A DNA stretch of 30,497 bases. Origin: G020354785 sp964521285. Its GTDB lineage: Bacteria; Bacteroidota; Bacteroidia; Bacteroidales; UBA10428. Below, in pieces: positions 1 through 8,357 of this stretch (its first letter is position 1; each line of letters begins with the position of its first letter). The stretch spans positions 1 through 30,497 of the forward strand of contig CAZFQS010000031.1 in NCBI GenBank assembly GCA_964521285.1. The letters are read 5' to 3'. Position numbers and translations under genes: made by a program. The notes under the pieces were generated by a model, which saw only the letters and a program-made list of their open reading frames with translations, did not search any database and was not told where the DNA came from.

Positions 1-963
1 AAAACTGTATTAATTGAGCATTTTACAAATACTCTTGACAGCAAATGTAAAGAGGCTGATTTTATTTTAAATAATATAATAAATTCCTCGAACGATGCTA
101 TAGATATACAATATCATACTTCTTTCCCGGAAGGTGATCCTTTCTACCTTCATAATCCTTCGGCAAGCGGAACAAGAGAAGGGTATTACGGACTGTCAAG
201 TTTTCCATACTCAATGATGGACGGCGGTTTTACCAATGCACATAAATTTGATTATGATCTTAAAACAATTGAAAAGGCTGTTATTGACACCCAGGCACTT
301 AAAGAACCATTATTTGATTTGCTGCTTAATACTGACAATACCGGTAATTCAATAAATATAGAATGTTCACTAACTGCTTTATCAGATATTCCGGAGAGTT
401 ATATTTACCTGTATATTGTTGTAATTGAAAGAGAAATTACACAAATCACAGAAGAAAATGAAGAAGAAATCTATGAAAGTGTTGTAAAAAAGATGTTACC
501 AACTCCTTCCGGCACTTATTTCAATAAAAGCTGGTCTGCCGGAGAAAGTGCAGATGTCAATTATTCATGGACTTTTACTAATGTATTTGATGCAGAAGAG
601 ATCAGGGTTGTGGCATTTGTTCAAAATGAAAACACCGGTGAGATATATCAGACAGCAATTGATAAGCGTGATTACATATCATCTATTAATGATGGTATGT
701 ACATTAGTCAGCCAACAAAGATACTTGTATTTCCAAATCCCACCAGTGGAATTACTTATATAAAATTTAACCAGCCGGTAAATGAAAAATGCAGATTGGA
801 GCTCTTCAATAACATGGGCAAATTATTATATTCTGCTCAAATATACAAAGGAGAAAAACTGGTACATTTTAGTACAGAAGGCCTTAATAATGGCTTATAT
901 ATTTTGAGAATTGCAGATAAGAAAAGGGTGATTGATATTAAAAAATTAATCATATCACGTTAA
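1..963 (+). CDS. Omp28-like thioredoxin-fold protein with T9SS sorting tail (5' partial)
   Basis: The reading frame is open from base 1, so the true start lies to the left; the first ATG at 214 is internal. The visible N-terminal part (VLIEHFTNTLDSKC) resembles the thioredoxin-like start of Omp28-family proteins, usually of the form EEFTGxWCxxC. Here the first active-site Cys is Asp (codon 37-39) and only the second Cys (codon 46-48) remains. A middle region of beta-rich character follows. The last ~80 residues form a type A T9SS sorting domain: FPNPTSG motif, LELFNNMGK strand, and a GLYILRI...KKLIISR end. The protein is therefore expected in the periplasm in transit and then outside the cell or on its surface. 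Downstream is a strong palindrome at 967-1005 that can end transcription. Family assignment is by resemblance; the T9SS tail is secure. Confidence 0.75.
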   Translation, partial: KTVLIEHFTNTLDSKCKEADFILNNIINSSNDAIDIQYHTSFPEGDPFYLHNPSASGTREGYYGLSSFPYSMMDGGFTNAHKFDYDLKTIEKAVIDTQALKEPLFDLLLNTDNTGNSINIECSLTALSDIPESYIYLYIVVIEREITQITEENEEEIYESVVKKMLPTPSGTYFNKSWSAGESADVNYSWTFTNVFDAEEIRVVAFVQNENTGEIYQTAIDKRDYISSINDGMYISQPTKILVFPNPTSGITYIKFNQPVNEKCRLELFNNMGKLLYSAQIYKGEKLVHFSTEGLNNGLYILRIADKKRVIDIKKLIISR

Positions 964-966
964 AGC

Positions 967-1005
967 AAAGAGGGGACGGCGCCTAAAGGGCTCTGTCCCC
1001 TCTTT
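967..1005. repeat. Palindromic repeat (copy A), probable bidirectional terminator
   Basis: An 11-bp perfect inverted repeat (AAAGAGGGGAC at 967-977, GTCCCCTCTTT at 995-1005) encloses a second small hairpin (GCC/GGC around TAAAG). It sits between the stop of the T9SS protein (963) and the stop of the convergent flavodiiron gene (1011), where a shared terminator would be placed. A related copy lies at 2327-2353. Both share GGGAC at the left, GTCCC at the right, and an AAAGG loop core, so this looks like a dispersed REP-type element rather than a gene-specific terminator. Confidence 0.75.
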
Positions 1006-1010
1006 ATCCC

Positions 1011-2219
1011 CTATATTTGACTTGCAAACTTTTTCCCGAACTCAATAAGTTGGTCTGATTTTTCATTGTTAGGATAAAACCGGCCTGAATAGCCTTCACT
1101 TACCACATTTAATTTTAAAGCATTTAACTGACTTTCAATAATTCTTACAGCTTCACCACTCCATCCATATGAACCAAACACTGCAGCCTTTTTCCCTCTG
1201 TCCCTTATCGGGTTGATAAGGGAAAACATTTTATAAACTGGCAGTAAAGTATTCTGATTTATAGTTGGTGATCCAATTAATATTGAATTACTTTTAACAA
1301 TAAGCTCTTCAAGTTCCCCCGGTAATATATTTTCTATGTCAACCAGATTTATTTTATAACTAACGGCCTGCTTAATCCCTTCTGCTATTAATTCAGCCAT
1401 TTGTTTGGTATAACCATATGCAGACACATAAGCTATAAGAATATTATTATCTTCACATAATGAATCAGATATATATTGTTCTGAATATTTTCTGGACAAT
1501 CCCACAATTTTCTTCCACTTTTTTCTGAGAATCGGTCCATGTCCCGGACAAATCATGTTGATATTGAGGGGCTCAATTTTATCAATTGCTTTAACCATAA
1601 ACTTACTAAATGGCTTTAATATCACATCGAAGTAATATTTGAAAGTATCTAAATAATTATCAGTATCAGTTATCAAATCATCAAACATTTCATCAGAACA
1701 GTAATGCGCACCAAAAGAATCACAAGTGAAAAGCAAGCCATCTTCTTCAAGATATGTATAAATTGTATCAGGCCAATGCAGATTAGGTGCACTTATAAAC
1801 TTCAGGGTTTTGTTTCCTAAACTCAGAATATCATTATCCTTAACAATATTATATTTAAAAGGCCTGCCTATTATTTCGTTAAGGTAATTTATTGCCTGCC
1901 TGCTTCCGTAAACAGTGGCATAAGGATTAATTTTTAAAAGATATTTCAAGCTGCCGGAATGATCAGGTTCTGTATGACTAATTATAATATACTCGATCTC
2001 TTTTGGATCAACAACCTCTCTTAATTTTTCAATATATAAGTCCTTAAAGCTTTCTTTTGCTGTATCAATAACAGCTTTTTTTTCTGCATTGATAAAATAT
2101 GAATTATAAGTTGTGCCGTACCGGGTCTCCATAACGATATCGAATGTAACTATGTTCCTGTCAAGAATTCCTACCCAGCTTACATCATCAGTAATTTTTA
2201 AAATTGTGTTTTTACTCAT
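1011..2219 (-). CDS. Flavodiiron protein (A-type flavoprotein, O2/NO reductase)
   Basis: 402 residues, the usual length of a class A flavodiiron protein. The N-terminal metallo-beta-lactamase-like domain carries the di-iron ligands: H82, E84, D86, H87 in HTEPDHSG, H148 in NLHWPD, D167 in TCDS, and H227 in CPGHGP. The C-terminal flavodoxin domain (about 259-400) binds FMN, with the phosphate loop near AYVSAYGYTKQMA. Family members reduce O2 to water or NO to N2O in the cytoplasm, using electrons from rubredoxin or a similar carrier; no rubredoxin or reductase gene is visible here. The gene stands alone between two palindromic repeats. O2 versus NO preference cannot be read from the sequence. 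Confidence 0.93.
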   Translation of the reverse strand: MSKNTILKITDDVSWVGILDRNIVTFDIVMETRYGTTYNSYFINAEKKAVIDTAKESFKDLYIEKLREVVDPKEIEYIIISHTEPDHSGSLKYLLKINPYATVYGSRQAINYLNEIIGRPFKYNIVKDNDILSLGNKTLKFISAPNLHWPDTIYTYLEEDGLLFTCDSFGAHYCSDEMFDDLITDTDNYLDTFKYYFDVILKPFSKFMVKAIDKIEPLNINMICPGHGPILRKKWKKIVGLSRKYSEQYISDSLCEDNNILIAYVSAYGYTKQMAELIAEGIKQAVSYKINLVDIENILPGELEELIVKSNSILIGSPTINQNTLLPVYKMFSLINPIRDRGKKAAVFGSYGWSGEAVRIIESQLNALKLNVVSEGYSGRFYPNNEKSDQLIEFGKKFASQI

Positions 2220-2326
2220 AATAATTGCCTTAGACGATTAAAATACAAAATACCTGTTAAATTATTTATATTAATAATAACCCTTAATAAACCAATTTGT
2301 TGAAATGAGGAAGGAGATAGTGCCCG

Positions 2327-2353
2327 GGGACTGCGCACAAAGGGTGCTGTCCC
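2327..2353. repeat. Palindromic repeat (copy B), possible terminator of psd
   Basis: Outer stem GGGAC (2327-2331) pairs with GTCCC (2349-2353). An inner stem GCAC (2335-2338) pairs with GTGC (2344-2347) around AAAGG. The layout matches the repeat at 967-1005 (outer GGGGAC/GTCCCC, inner GCC/GGC, loop TAAAG), with compensating differences in the inner stem. It lies four bases beyond the stop codon of the psd gene (2358) and upstream of the flavodiiron start (2219), so it could end the rsfS-ftsH-cdsA-psd transcript. Confidence 0.65.
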
Positions 2354-2357
2354 GTTC

Positions 2358-3011
2358 TCAAAATCTTGCAATGACTGTTTTTTTACCTTTTACTTTATTA
2401 TTTATAGATGTTAAAACCTTTATATAGTGTGGTAAAATAACATCTACCCTTGAACCAAATCTTATGAATCCCAGCTCGTCACCCTGCTTAATCCTTTCTC
2501 CTCTTACGGCATTTGTTATTATTCTCCGCGCAACAGCCCCGGCAATCTGTCTGATTAGTATACTTATGTTTTTATCATTCTTAATTACTACGGTTGAACG
2601 TTCATTATGAGTTGAGGATTTGGGGTGCCATGCAACCAGGTATTTACCCCTGTGGTATTTAAGATATTCAATTATCCCGCTTACAGGGTAGTAGTTAACA
2701 TGTGCATCCAATGGAGACATGAAGATTGATATCTGAATTCTTGTATCCTTGAAATACTCCTCCTCCGTAATTTCTTCAATAGCCACTATTTTCCCGTCCG
2801 CCGGAGCATAAATAAGATTTTCATCATTTTTTAGTATCCTTCTGGGAATCCTGAAAAACCATATTATTAATAAAAAAGAAAATACAAAGACTAAGAATAT
2901 GGCTAAAGACAAAACAAGGATATTTAAATAATTAATAATTATATAAAGAATAAAAGTATAAATAAGAAATGTGAATAATATAATCTTATATCCCTGTCTG
3001 TGAATTTTCAT
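2358..3011 (-). CDS. psd: Phosphatidylserine decarboxylase proenzyme (short type)
   Basis: 217 residues, matching the short PSD family of Bacteroidota and archaea. It decarboxylates phosphatidylserine to phosphatidylethanolamine at the inner membrane. Two hydrophobic segments at about 10-28 and 31-53 anchor it. Core motifs are YAPADGKI (68-75), MSPLDAHVNYYPVSG (98-112) and the self-cleavage site FGSRVD, where cleavage between G186 and S187 should give the alpha chain with its N-terminal pyruvoyl group. It is the last gene of the run rsfS-ftsH-cdsA-psd, 42 bp after cdsA; CdsA makes the CDP-diacylglycerol that feeds this branch. The phosphatidylserine synthase gene is not next to it in this window. 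Confidence 0.93.
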   Translation of the reverse strand: MKIHRQGYKIILFTFLIYTFILYIIINYLNILVLSLAIFLVFVFSFLLIIWFFRIPRRILKNDENLIYAPADGKIVAIEEITEEEYFKDTRIQISIFMSPLDAHVNYYPVSGIIEYLKYHRGKYLVAWHPKSSTHNERSTVVIKNDKNISILIRQIAGAVARRIITNAVRGERIKQGDELGFIRFGSRVDVILPHYIKVLTSINNKVKGKKTVIARF

Positions 3012-3053
3012 ATAGCTTATATGTTTACACCTTTTATAAAATAAATACTTTAT

Positions 3054-3875
3054 TTAAAATTTAAAAAATACCAGGTATAGAAAAACCAGGGGAGAAGTTA
3101 ACAATATAGAATCAATCCTGTCTAAAATACCACCATGTCCGGGAAGTATATTTCCTGTATCTTTTATATTCATGCTTCTTTTTAACATTGATTCTGATAA
3201 ATCACCTGCAACTCCAATTGTTGAAATTATGCCCGCAAATACTAACAGGTCTGTCCTGTTTAAAGTACTAAACAATCCGGGGGTTAGCCAGGCGATAACA
3301 ATAGTAATTATAGCACCCCCAATGAATCCTTCCCAGGTTTTTTTTGGTGAAATACGTTTAAAAAGCTTATGCCTGCCGATAGTTATGCCAAATATATATG
3401 CCGAAGTATCATTAGTCCATATTAAAATAAGATATCCCAGAACAATAGAATAAGTATATTCAAATGAATTGCTGGCAGGAAACACTAAATAATTTAAAAT
3501 TGACAAGGGAACTGATATATATATTATCCCAAGAAACGTAGCAGCAACATTAATAAACGGATCAGGTTTATTCCTGAATAATTCAATAATAAAAACTAAT
3601 AATGCCAGTGGAATAAGAATAAGATATAATTGATTATCAACAATTTTTGAAGATATTACAAATGATAAAATAAAAAGAACAGAACCAAAAGTAATTCCCA
3701 AATACCTGCCGGGATATAAATTCTTATTTGATATAATATTAAAAAACTCAAAAAGAGCAACCAGGTTTACAGTAAACAATATGAGGCCATATGTATATTT
3801 ACCCAGCAGTAAAGAAGCTATTATTAAGATAATACAAACTACTGCAGTAATTAATCTTTTTATAAAATTACTCAA
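3054..3875 (-). CDS. cdsA: Phosphatidate cytidylyltransferase
   Basis: 273 residues, a multi-pass inner-membrane protein with about eight hydrophobic segments. It makes CDP-diacylglycerol from phosphatidic acid and CTP. The family signature is intact near the C-terminus, from SESMLKRS to the HGGILDRIDS block (about 227-256), including the metal-binding aspartates, and SPKKTWEGFIGG precedes it (176-187). It starts 12 bp after the ftsH stop and is followed by psd, so the two phospholipid genes are very likely co-transcribed with ftsH. Confidence 0.95.
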   Translation of the reverse strand: MSNFIKRLITAVVCIILIIASLLLGKYTYGLILFTVNLVALFEFFNIISNKNLYPGRYLGITFGSVLFILSFVISSKIVDNQLYLILIPLALLVFIIELFRNKPDPFINVAATFLGIIYISVPLSILNYLVFPASNSFEYTYSIVLGYLILIWTNDTSAYIFGITIGRHKLFKRISPKKTWEGFIGGAIITIVIAWLTPGLFSTLNRTDLLVFAGIISTIGVAGDLSESMLKRSMNIKDTGNILPGHGGILDRIDSILLTSPLVFLYLVFFKF

Positions 3876-3887
3876 TTTCTTCTCTGT

Positions 3888-5978
3888 TTAAGCAGATTTC
3901 TTTGTCCCTACGTGGCCTTTGGATGCTTTAGCTGATCTTTTGGCCCTGGGTCTTGAAGAATTTACCTTTGTCTGTGGTTTATCAGGTGATATTGTATCAT
4001 TATTCTTCTCGTGGACCACAGTTTTTTCAAATTTTCTTTCACCAAATACCTTATCTAAATCTTCGGTAAAAATAACTTCCTTTTCAAGTAAAAGACTTGC
4101 AAGTTTTGTAAGTCCCTCATTATGTTTTTTTAATATATTCAATGCCCTTTGATATTGTGTATCAACCAGCTTACTTACTTCTTTATCAATTAATTCGGCT
4201 GTTTTCTCGCTATATGGTTTGGTAAATGAATACTCAGCCTGACCAGAGGAATCATAGAAACTAAGATTACCAACCTTCTCACTAAGTCCGAAATACGATA
4301 CCATTGCATAAGCTTGCTTAGTGATTTTTTCAAGGTCATTTAATGCTCCTGTTGATATTTTACTGAAATTTATCTGTTCTGCAGCTCTTCCTCCTAATGC
4401 TGCACACATTTCATCTAAAAGCTGTTCTTTAGTTGTAATTTGCCTTTCTTCCGGGAGATACCAGGCAGCACCGAGGGCTTTGCCTCTGGGGATAATAGTA
4501 ACTTTAACGAGTGGATTGGCATATTCCAGCAGCCAGCTTACTGTTGCATGACCTGCTTCATGGTAAGCAATTGTTCTTTTTTCTTCAGGGGTAATAATCT
4601 TATTTTTTCTTTCCAGGCCGGCAACAATTCTATCTATTGCATCCAGGAAATCCTGACGTTGAACGGTTTTTTTATTTTTCCTGGCTGCTATAAGAGCTGC
4701 TTCATTACATACATTTGCTATATCAGCCCCTGAAAATCCGGGTGTTTGTTTGGCTAAAAAGTCCATTTCCAGATTTTTCTCATATTTAATAGGTTTAATA
4801 TGGACTTTAAATATTTCTCTTCTTTCATTCAGATCCGGAAGTTCAACATGAATTTGCCTGTCAAATCTTCCTGCGCGTAAAAGTGCTCTATCCAGTATAT
4901 CGGCACGGTTTGTTGCTGCAAGAATAATTACTCCAGCATTGCTCGCAAATCCGTCCATTTCTGTAAGTAATTGATTAAGGGTGTTTTCCCGCTCATCGTT
5001 TGCTCCGAAGTTTGGATTTCTGCCCCTCGCTCTTCCTACGGCATCAATTTCATCAATAAACACTATACATGGAGCTTTTTCCTTAGCCTGTTTAAAAAGA
5101 TCCCTTACTCTTGATGCGCCAACTCCAACAAACATTTCAACAAAATCCGAACCTGATATTGAAAAAAACGGGACATGCGCCTCTCCGGCAACTGCTTTAG
5201 CAAGTAATGTTTTCCCCGTACCTGGAGGACCAACCAGCAGAGCTCCTTTAGGTATTTTACCCCCTAAATCAGTATATTTCTTTGGTTTCTTTAAAAAATC
5301 CACTATTTCTATTACTTCTATTTTAGCTTCTTCAAGGCCCGCAACATCTTTAAAATCTACTTTTACGTTTGATTCTTTATCAAAGATTCTTGCCCTTGAT
5401 TTACCAACATTAAAAATGTTGGTCGAACTGCCAGAACCGCCACCTGCGCCGCTCATTCTGCGAAATATGAACAACCATATAGCAACTAGAATTACAATTG
5501 GCAATATCCAGCTGAACATTTCCCCAAAATCCCTTTTTTCCTCACTCTCTGCAAATATTTTTTCAGATTCAGGAAAACCAGCCTGTGCTTCATCTAACCT
5601 GTCTTCAAACTTTTCAACAGAGCTTATTGTGAACCTGTAGTGCGGCCCGGTACGTCCCAAATTGCCCAGACCTCTGCTAAGTACCCCGTTATGCTTGGGT
5701 GGAAGCAATTTATCCTGATAAATATATATATCTACATACCTTTTGTTTACAATTACAATCCTCTCTACCTCTTTCTTCAATAAAAATTCATTCTTAAAAG
5801 TTTTCCAGTTTGTTTCAACAGGCTTTTTCCCTTTTTCCAGAAAAAACATTGATAATAATGCAATTCCAATAAGTCCATAAATCCAGAATACATTGAATTT
5901 TGGCTTTTTATTGTCTGGTTTGTCCTTCTTCTGACTGCCTTGCGGCCAGCCTCTTTTCTTCTGATTATTTTCCTCCAT
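3888..5978 (-). CDS. ftsH: ATP-dependent zinc metalloprotease FtsH
   Basis: 696 residues. Two transmembrane segments (about 31-47 and 155-172) flank a periplasmic domain; the AAA+ ATPase and protease domains are cytoplasmic. Walker A GPPGTGKT is at 250-257, Walker B IVFIDEID at 305-312, and the second region of homology with RAGRFDR ends at 375. The zinc site HEAGH is at 473-477, and the downstream ALNDLEKIT supplies the expected third (Asp) ligand. FtsH removes unassembled membrane proteins and regulatory proteins. The Gly/Ser-rich linker (176-185) and the Lys/Arg/Ser-rich C-terminal tail (last ~25 residues) are notable; a basic tail of this kind is not part of the catalytic fold. It lies 17 bp after rsfS and 12 bp before cdsA, in one operon. 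Confidence 0.98.
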   Translation of the reverse strand: MEENNQKKRGWPQGSQKKDKPDNKKPKFNVFWIYGLIGIALLSMFFLEKGKKPVETNWKTFKNEFLLKKEVERIVIVNKRYVDIYIYQDKLLPPKHNGVLSRGLGNLGRTGPHYRFTISSVEKFEDRLDEAQAGFPESEKIFAESEEKRDFGEMFSWILPIVILVAIWLFIFRRMSGAGGGSGSSTNIFNVGKSRARIFDKESNVKVDFKDVAGLEEAKIEVIEIVDFLKKPKKYTDLGGKIPKGALLVGPPGTGKTLLAKAVAGEAHVPFFSISGSDFVEMFVGVGASRVRDLFKQAKEKAPCIVFIDEIDAVGRARGRNPNFGANDERENTLNQLLTEMDGFASNAGVIILAATNRADILDRALLRAGRFDRQIHVELPDLNERREIFKVHIKPIKYEKNLEMDFLAKQTPGFSGADIANVCNEAALIAARKNKKTVQRQDFLDAIDRIVAGLERKNKIITPEEKRTIAYHEAGHATVSWLLEYANPLVKVTIIPRGKALGAAWYLPEERQITTKEQLLDEMCAALGGRAAEQINFSKISTGALNDLEKITKQAYAMVSYFGLSEKVGNLSFYDSSGQAEYSFTKPYSEKTAELIDKEVSKLVDTQYQRALNILKKHNEGLTKLASLLLEKEVIFTEDLDKVFGERKFEKTVVHEKNNDTISPDKPQTKVNSSRPRAKRSAKASKGHVGTKKSA

Positions 5979-5995
5979 CTGCTTATTATTAATAT

Positions 5996-6364
5996 TTATT
6001 CATCTTCAATTTTTGTAATATCAGCATCACCCCACAACTCCTCTAATTTGTAATAATCTCTGTATTTCTCCTGAAAAATATGTACTACTATATTAATGAA
6101 ATCAATTAATACCCATTGCGCATTTTCTTTTCCTTCAACGTGTCCGGCCCTAATATTAAGTACATTCTTTACCTTTTCTTCTATTGAATCAGCTATTGCA
6201 TTTACCTGAGTTCTTGAATCACCGTGACATATTACAAAGTTATCACAAATTGAATAATTTAGCCTTGTCAAGTCTATATTTATAATCTCTTTGCCTTTTT
6301 TTTCAAATATCCCCTGTATTATTGTATCTAATAATAATTTAGCACTTGTCAAATTAATCCTCAA
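5996..6364 (-). CDS. rsfS: Ribosome silencing factor RsfS
   Basis: 122 residues, normal for the RsfS/YbeB/Iojap family. It binds ribosomal protein L14 and blocks joining of the subunits when nutrients are short. Recognisable blocks are the region around NIDLTRLNYSICDNFVICHG (one reading of the conserved D-x-S-x-x-x-D-x-x-V-I-x-x-G pattern, with S and D present), the HVEGKENAQWVLIDF block with W and D, and VVHIFQEKYRDYYKLEELWGDAD near the end. It is first in the minus-strand operon with ftsH, cdsA and psd, an order common in Bacteroidota, and is divergent from birA. Confidence 0.93.
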   Translation of the reverse strand: MRINLTSAKLLLDTIIQGIFEKKGKEIINIDLTRLNYSICDNFVICHGDSRTQVNAIADSIEEKVKNVLNIRAGHVEGKENAQWVLIDFINIVVHIFQEKYRDYYKLEELWGDADITKIEDE

Positions 6365-6385
6365 TGAATTAATGAATATTTACCA

Positions 6386-6418
6386 CAAATTTAGTGAAAT
6401 TAATCCGTTTACCTGCAA
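6386..6418 (-). promoter_or_regulatory. Candidate promoter of the rsfS-ftsH-cdsA-psd operon
   Basis: Read on the minus strand, TAAATTTG (6386-6393) fits the Bacteroidota -7 consensus TAnnTTTG exactly. A TTG (6416-6418) lies 22 bp upstream, slightly longer than the ideal spacing. The start codon of rsfS is at 6364, giving a short leader. Confidence 0.5.
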
Positions 6419-6543
6419 TATTATAAAATCTATAATCTTATATTGTTAAATATCCCTACTTGTGTATCTTAAGCAATATTTTTATTAACAATAACAGTAC
6501 CAAATGCATAATATATCATCAGAAATTTCTAAATTTATAAATT

Positions 6544-7293
6544 ATGACAGATGAAATCATTGGCAACAATCTCATAGAGCTTGATATTACTGATTCAACG
6601 AACGAGTATTCGAAAAAGCTCATTAAAGAAAGCGAAGTAGAAGAGGGAACTGTAATTTTGGCAGATTTTCAAACAAAGGGCAAAGGGCAGAAAGATGGTT
6701 ACTGGGAAAGTGAAAAGGGAAAAAATCTTACATTCAGCATAATTTTATATCCGAACTTTCTGGACATTCAGAAACAGTTTTACCTTTCAATGAGTATATC
6801 GATAGGAATTGTTGAATTTCTGGCCCATCTGTCAGTTAATTCAAAGATTAAGTGGCCCAATGATATATACATAAATAATAAAAAGGTAGCTGGATTTTTA
6901 ATTGAAAATTCTATCAAAAGAAACATAATTGCCAGTTCAATTGTTGGAATAGGAATTAATGTGAATCAGGAAGAATTTAAAAGTAGCGCTCCCAATCCAA
7001 CCTCATTATGTTTGGAATTAAATAAGACTTTCGATATTAAAAATACCTATAAGTTATTGATAGCTTATATAAATAAATGGATCAAATTATTATACAATTC
7101 TCACTACAAAAAGATTAAATCCAGATACAAAAAATATCTTTTCCTGATAAATAAAAAGACATGTTTTTCTGATATTAATGGCAAATTTGACGGAAGAATT
7201 ATAGATGTTGAAGAATCCGGTATACTATTAATCAAAACTGACTCGAAAAAGGTCAGAAAATACAATTTTAAGGAAGTTAGCTTTCCTTGTTAA
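6544..7293 (+). CDS. birA: Biotin--[acetyl-CoA-carboxylase] ligase (monofunctional)
   Basis: 249 residues. It activates biotin with ATP and attaches it to the carboxyl carrier protein of acetyl-CoA carboxylase. The biotinyl-AMP loop appears as KGKGQKDGYW (45-54), a variant of GRGRxGRxW. KWPNDIYINNKKVAGFLIE (103-121) carries the conserved active-site Lys (K114). There is no N-terminal helix-turn-helix, so this is a class I enzyme that does not act as a repressor. The C-terminal part has the usual small SH3-like beta domain (about 200-249). Its 3' end overlaps the convergent SRPBCC gene by 17 bp. Confidence 0.93.
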   Translation: MTDEIIGNNLIELDITDSTNEYSKKLIKESEVEEGTVILADFQTKGKGQKDGYWESEKGKNLTFSIILYPNFLDIQKQFYLSMSISIGIVEFLAHLSVNSKIKWPNDIYINNKKVAGFLIENSIKRNIIASSIVGIGINVNQEEFKSSAPNPTSLCLELNKTFDIKNTYKLLIAYINKWIKLLYNSHYKKIKSRYKKYLFLINKKTCFSDINGKFDGRIIDVEESGILLIKTDSKKVRKYNFKEVSFPC

Positions 7294-7702
7294 CACTTGA
7301 AAAATTAATTTTTTCAATATGTTCAACAAGAGTATTTAAAAAGTTCTGCAAAGGTTTTTTTACTACAATTTGAAACATAGGATTAATATGGGCCTGTATT
7401 GTTAATCTTATTCTTGTATCATTTTCTGCAATTTGTTTTAGCTGAATCCAGAAATTAAATTCTATTTCCCTTGATTCTTCACCGGTAATCTTTATATGTT
7501 TAAAAGGTTCCTTTTCAATTATTTTCATCCCGGTATCTCCTATTCCCTCAATAGTAAAGTGACAGGAATTTTCAGTAGCTTCCCAGTTTTGAATTTTATC
7601 CTCAGGTATAAACTTCTGAAAATTATCAAATCTTGAAAGAAAATTATATGCTTCTTCTTCCGAACCATTAATTTTCCCTATTTTACTTTCAAGCTTTATC
7701 AT
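7277..7702 (-). CDS. SRPBCC-fold protein (START/polyketide cyclase-like)
   Basis: 141 residues with the strand and helix order of a small START-like ligand-binding protein: an N-terminal strand (MIKLESKIGKI), a helix with EEAYNFLSRFDNFQKFIP, a beta sheet, and a long C-terminal helix (about 110-135). No catalytic residue can be named. The gene lies 9 bp after pyrE and is probably co-transcribed with it; the same pairing is common in Bacteroidota, but its role is unknown. It overlaps the end of birA tail to tail. Confidence 0.75.
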   Translation of the reverse strand: MIKLESKIGKINGSEEEAYNFLSRFDNFQKFIPEDKIQNWEATENSCHFTIEGIGDTGMKIIEKEPFKHIKITGEESREIEFNFWIQLKQIAENDTRIRLTIQAHINPMFQIVVKKPLQNFLNTLVEHIEKINFSSVNKES

Positions 7703-7711
7703 CTGATTCTA

Positions 7712-8350
7712 TCAGGAATTATTGCCCCAACTTTCCGGATTTTCATGCCATTGTCTTATAAGGTCAATTTCCTCAGAATTTATGTATCCTGTCTCTATTG
7801 CTTTATCAATCAGACTATTATAATTACATAAAGCATATAACTTACATCCGGATTCATTAAATCTGTTTTCTGTAATCTTAAAATTATAAGTAAAAATAGC
7901 TATCATGCCTAATACATCACAATTAATATCCTCTAAAGCTTTTACAGCTTTTAAACTACTACCTCCTGTTGAAACCAGATCTTCCACAATAACAATTCTC
8001 TGATTTGGAACAATTTCTCCCTCAATTAAATTCTGAAGCCCATGATCTTTTTGATCTGAGCGGACATAAAGAAAAGGTAAATTTAAAGCATCAGCAATAA
8101 TTGCACCTATAGCAATTGCACCTGTGGCTATACCTGCAATTGCCTCAACATTGTCAAATTTATTATTTATAAGTTTAATAAATTGCTTCTTTATAATATT
8201 TCTTATTTTTGGATATGAAAGGGTTTTCCTGTTATCACAATAGATTGGAGATTTCCATCCTGATGCCCATTGAAAAGGTTTTGCAACATTAATTTTAATT
8301 GCCTTAATTTGCAGAAGAAAATTCTCAATTTGTTTTTCATTAATACTCAT
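7712..8350 (-). CDS. pyrE: Orotate phosphoribosyltransferase
   Basis: 212 residues when started at the ATG at 8350 (MSINEKQIENF), which matches the usual length of PyrE. The frame stays open to an ATG at 8422, but that would add 24 residues of non-family sequence lying inside the divergent NUDIX gene, so I rejected it. It forms orotidine monophosphate from orotate and PRPP in pyrimidine synthesis. The PRPP-binding motif is VIVEDLVSTGGSS (about 120-132), and the flexible catalytic loop is RSDQKDHGLQNLIEG (about 97-111). GWKSPIYCDNR near residue 31 is typical. It is followed by the SRPBCC gene. Confidence 0.95.
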   Translation of the reverse strand: MSINEKQIENFLLQIKAIKINVAKPFQWASGWKSPIYCDNRKTLSYPKIRNIIKKQFIKLINNKFDNVEAIAGIATGAIAIGAIIADALNLPFLYVRSDQKDHGLQNLIEGEIVPNQRIVIVEDLVSTGGSSLKAVKALEDINCDVLGMIAIFTYNFKITENRFNESGCKLYALCNYNSLIDKAIETGYINSEEIDLIRQWHENPESWGNNS

Positions 8351-8357
8351 ATAACAA

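Noticed and set aside
4981..5640. A 219-residue plus-strand open frame
   Set aside because: It lies fully inside ftsH on the other strand, and its translation is the low-complexity shadow of a conserved AAA+ domain.
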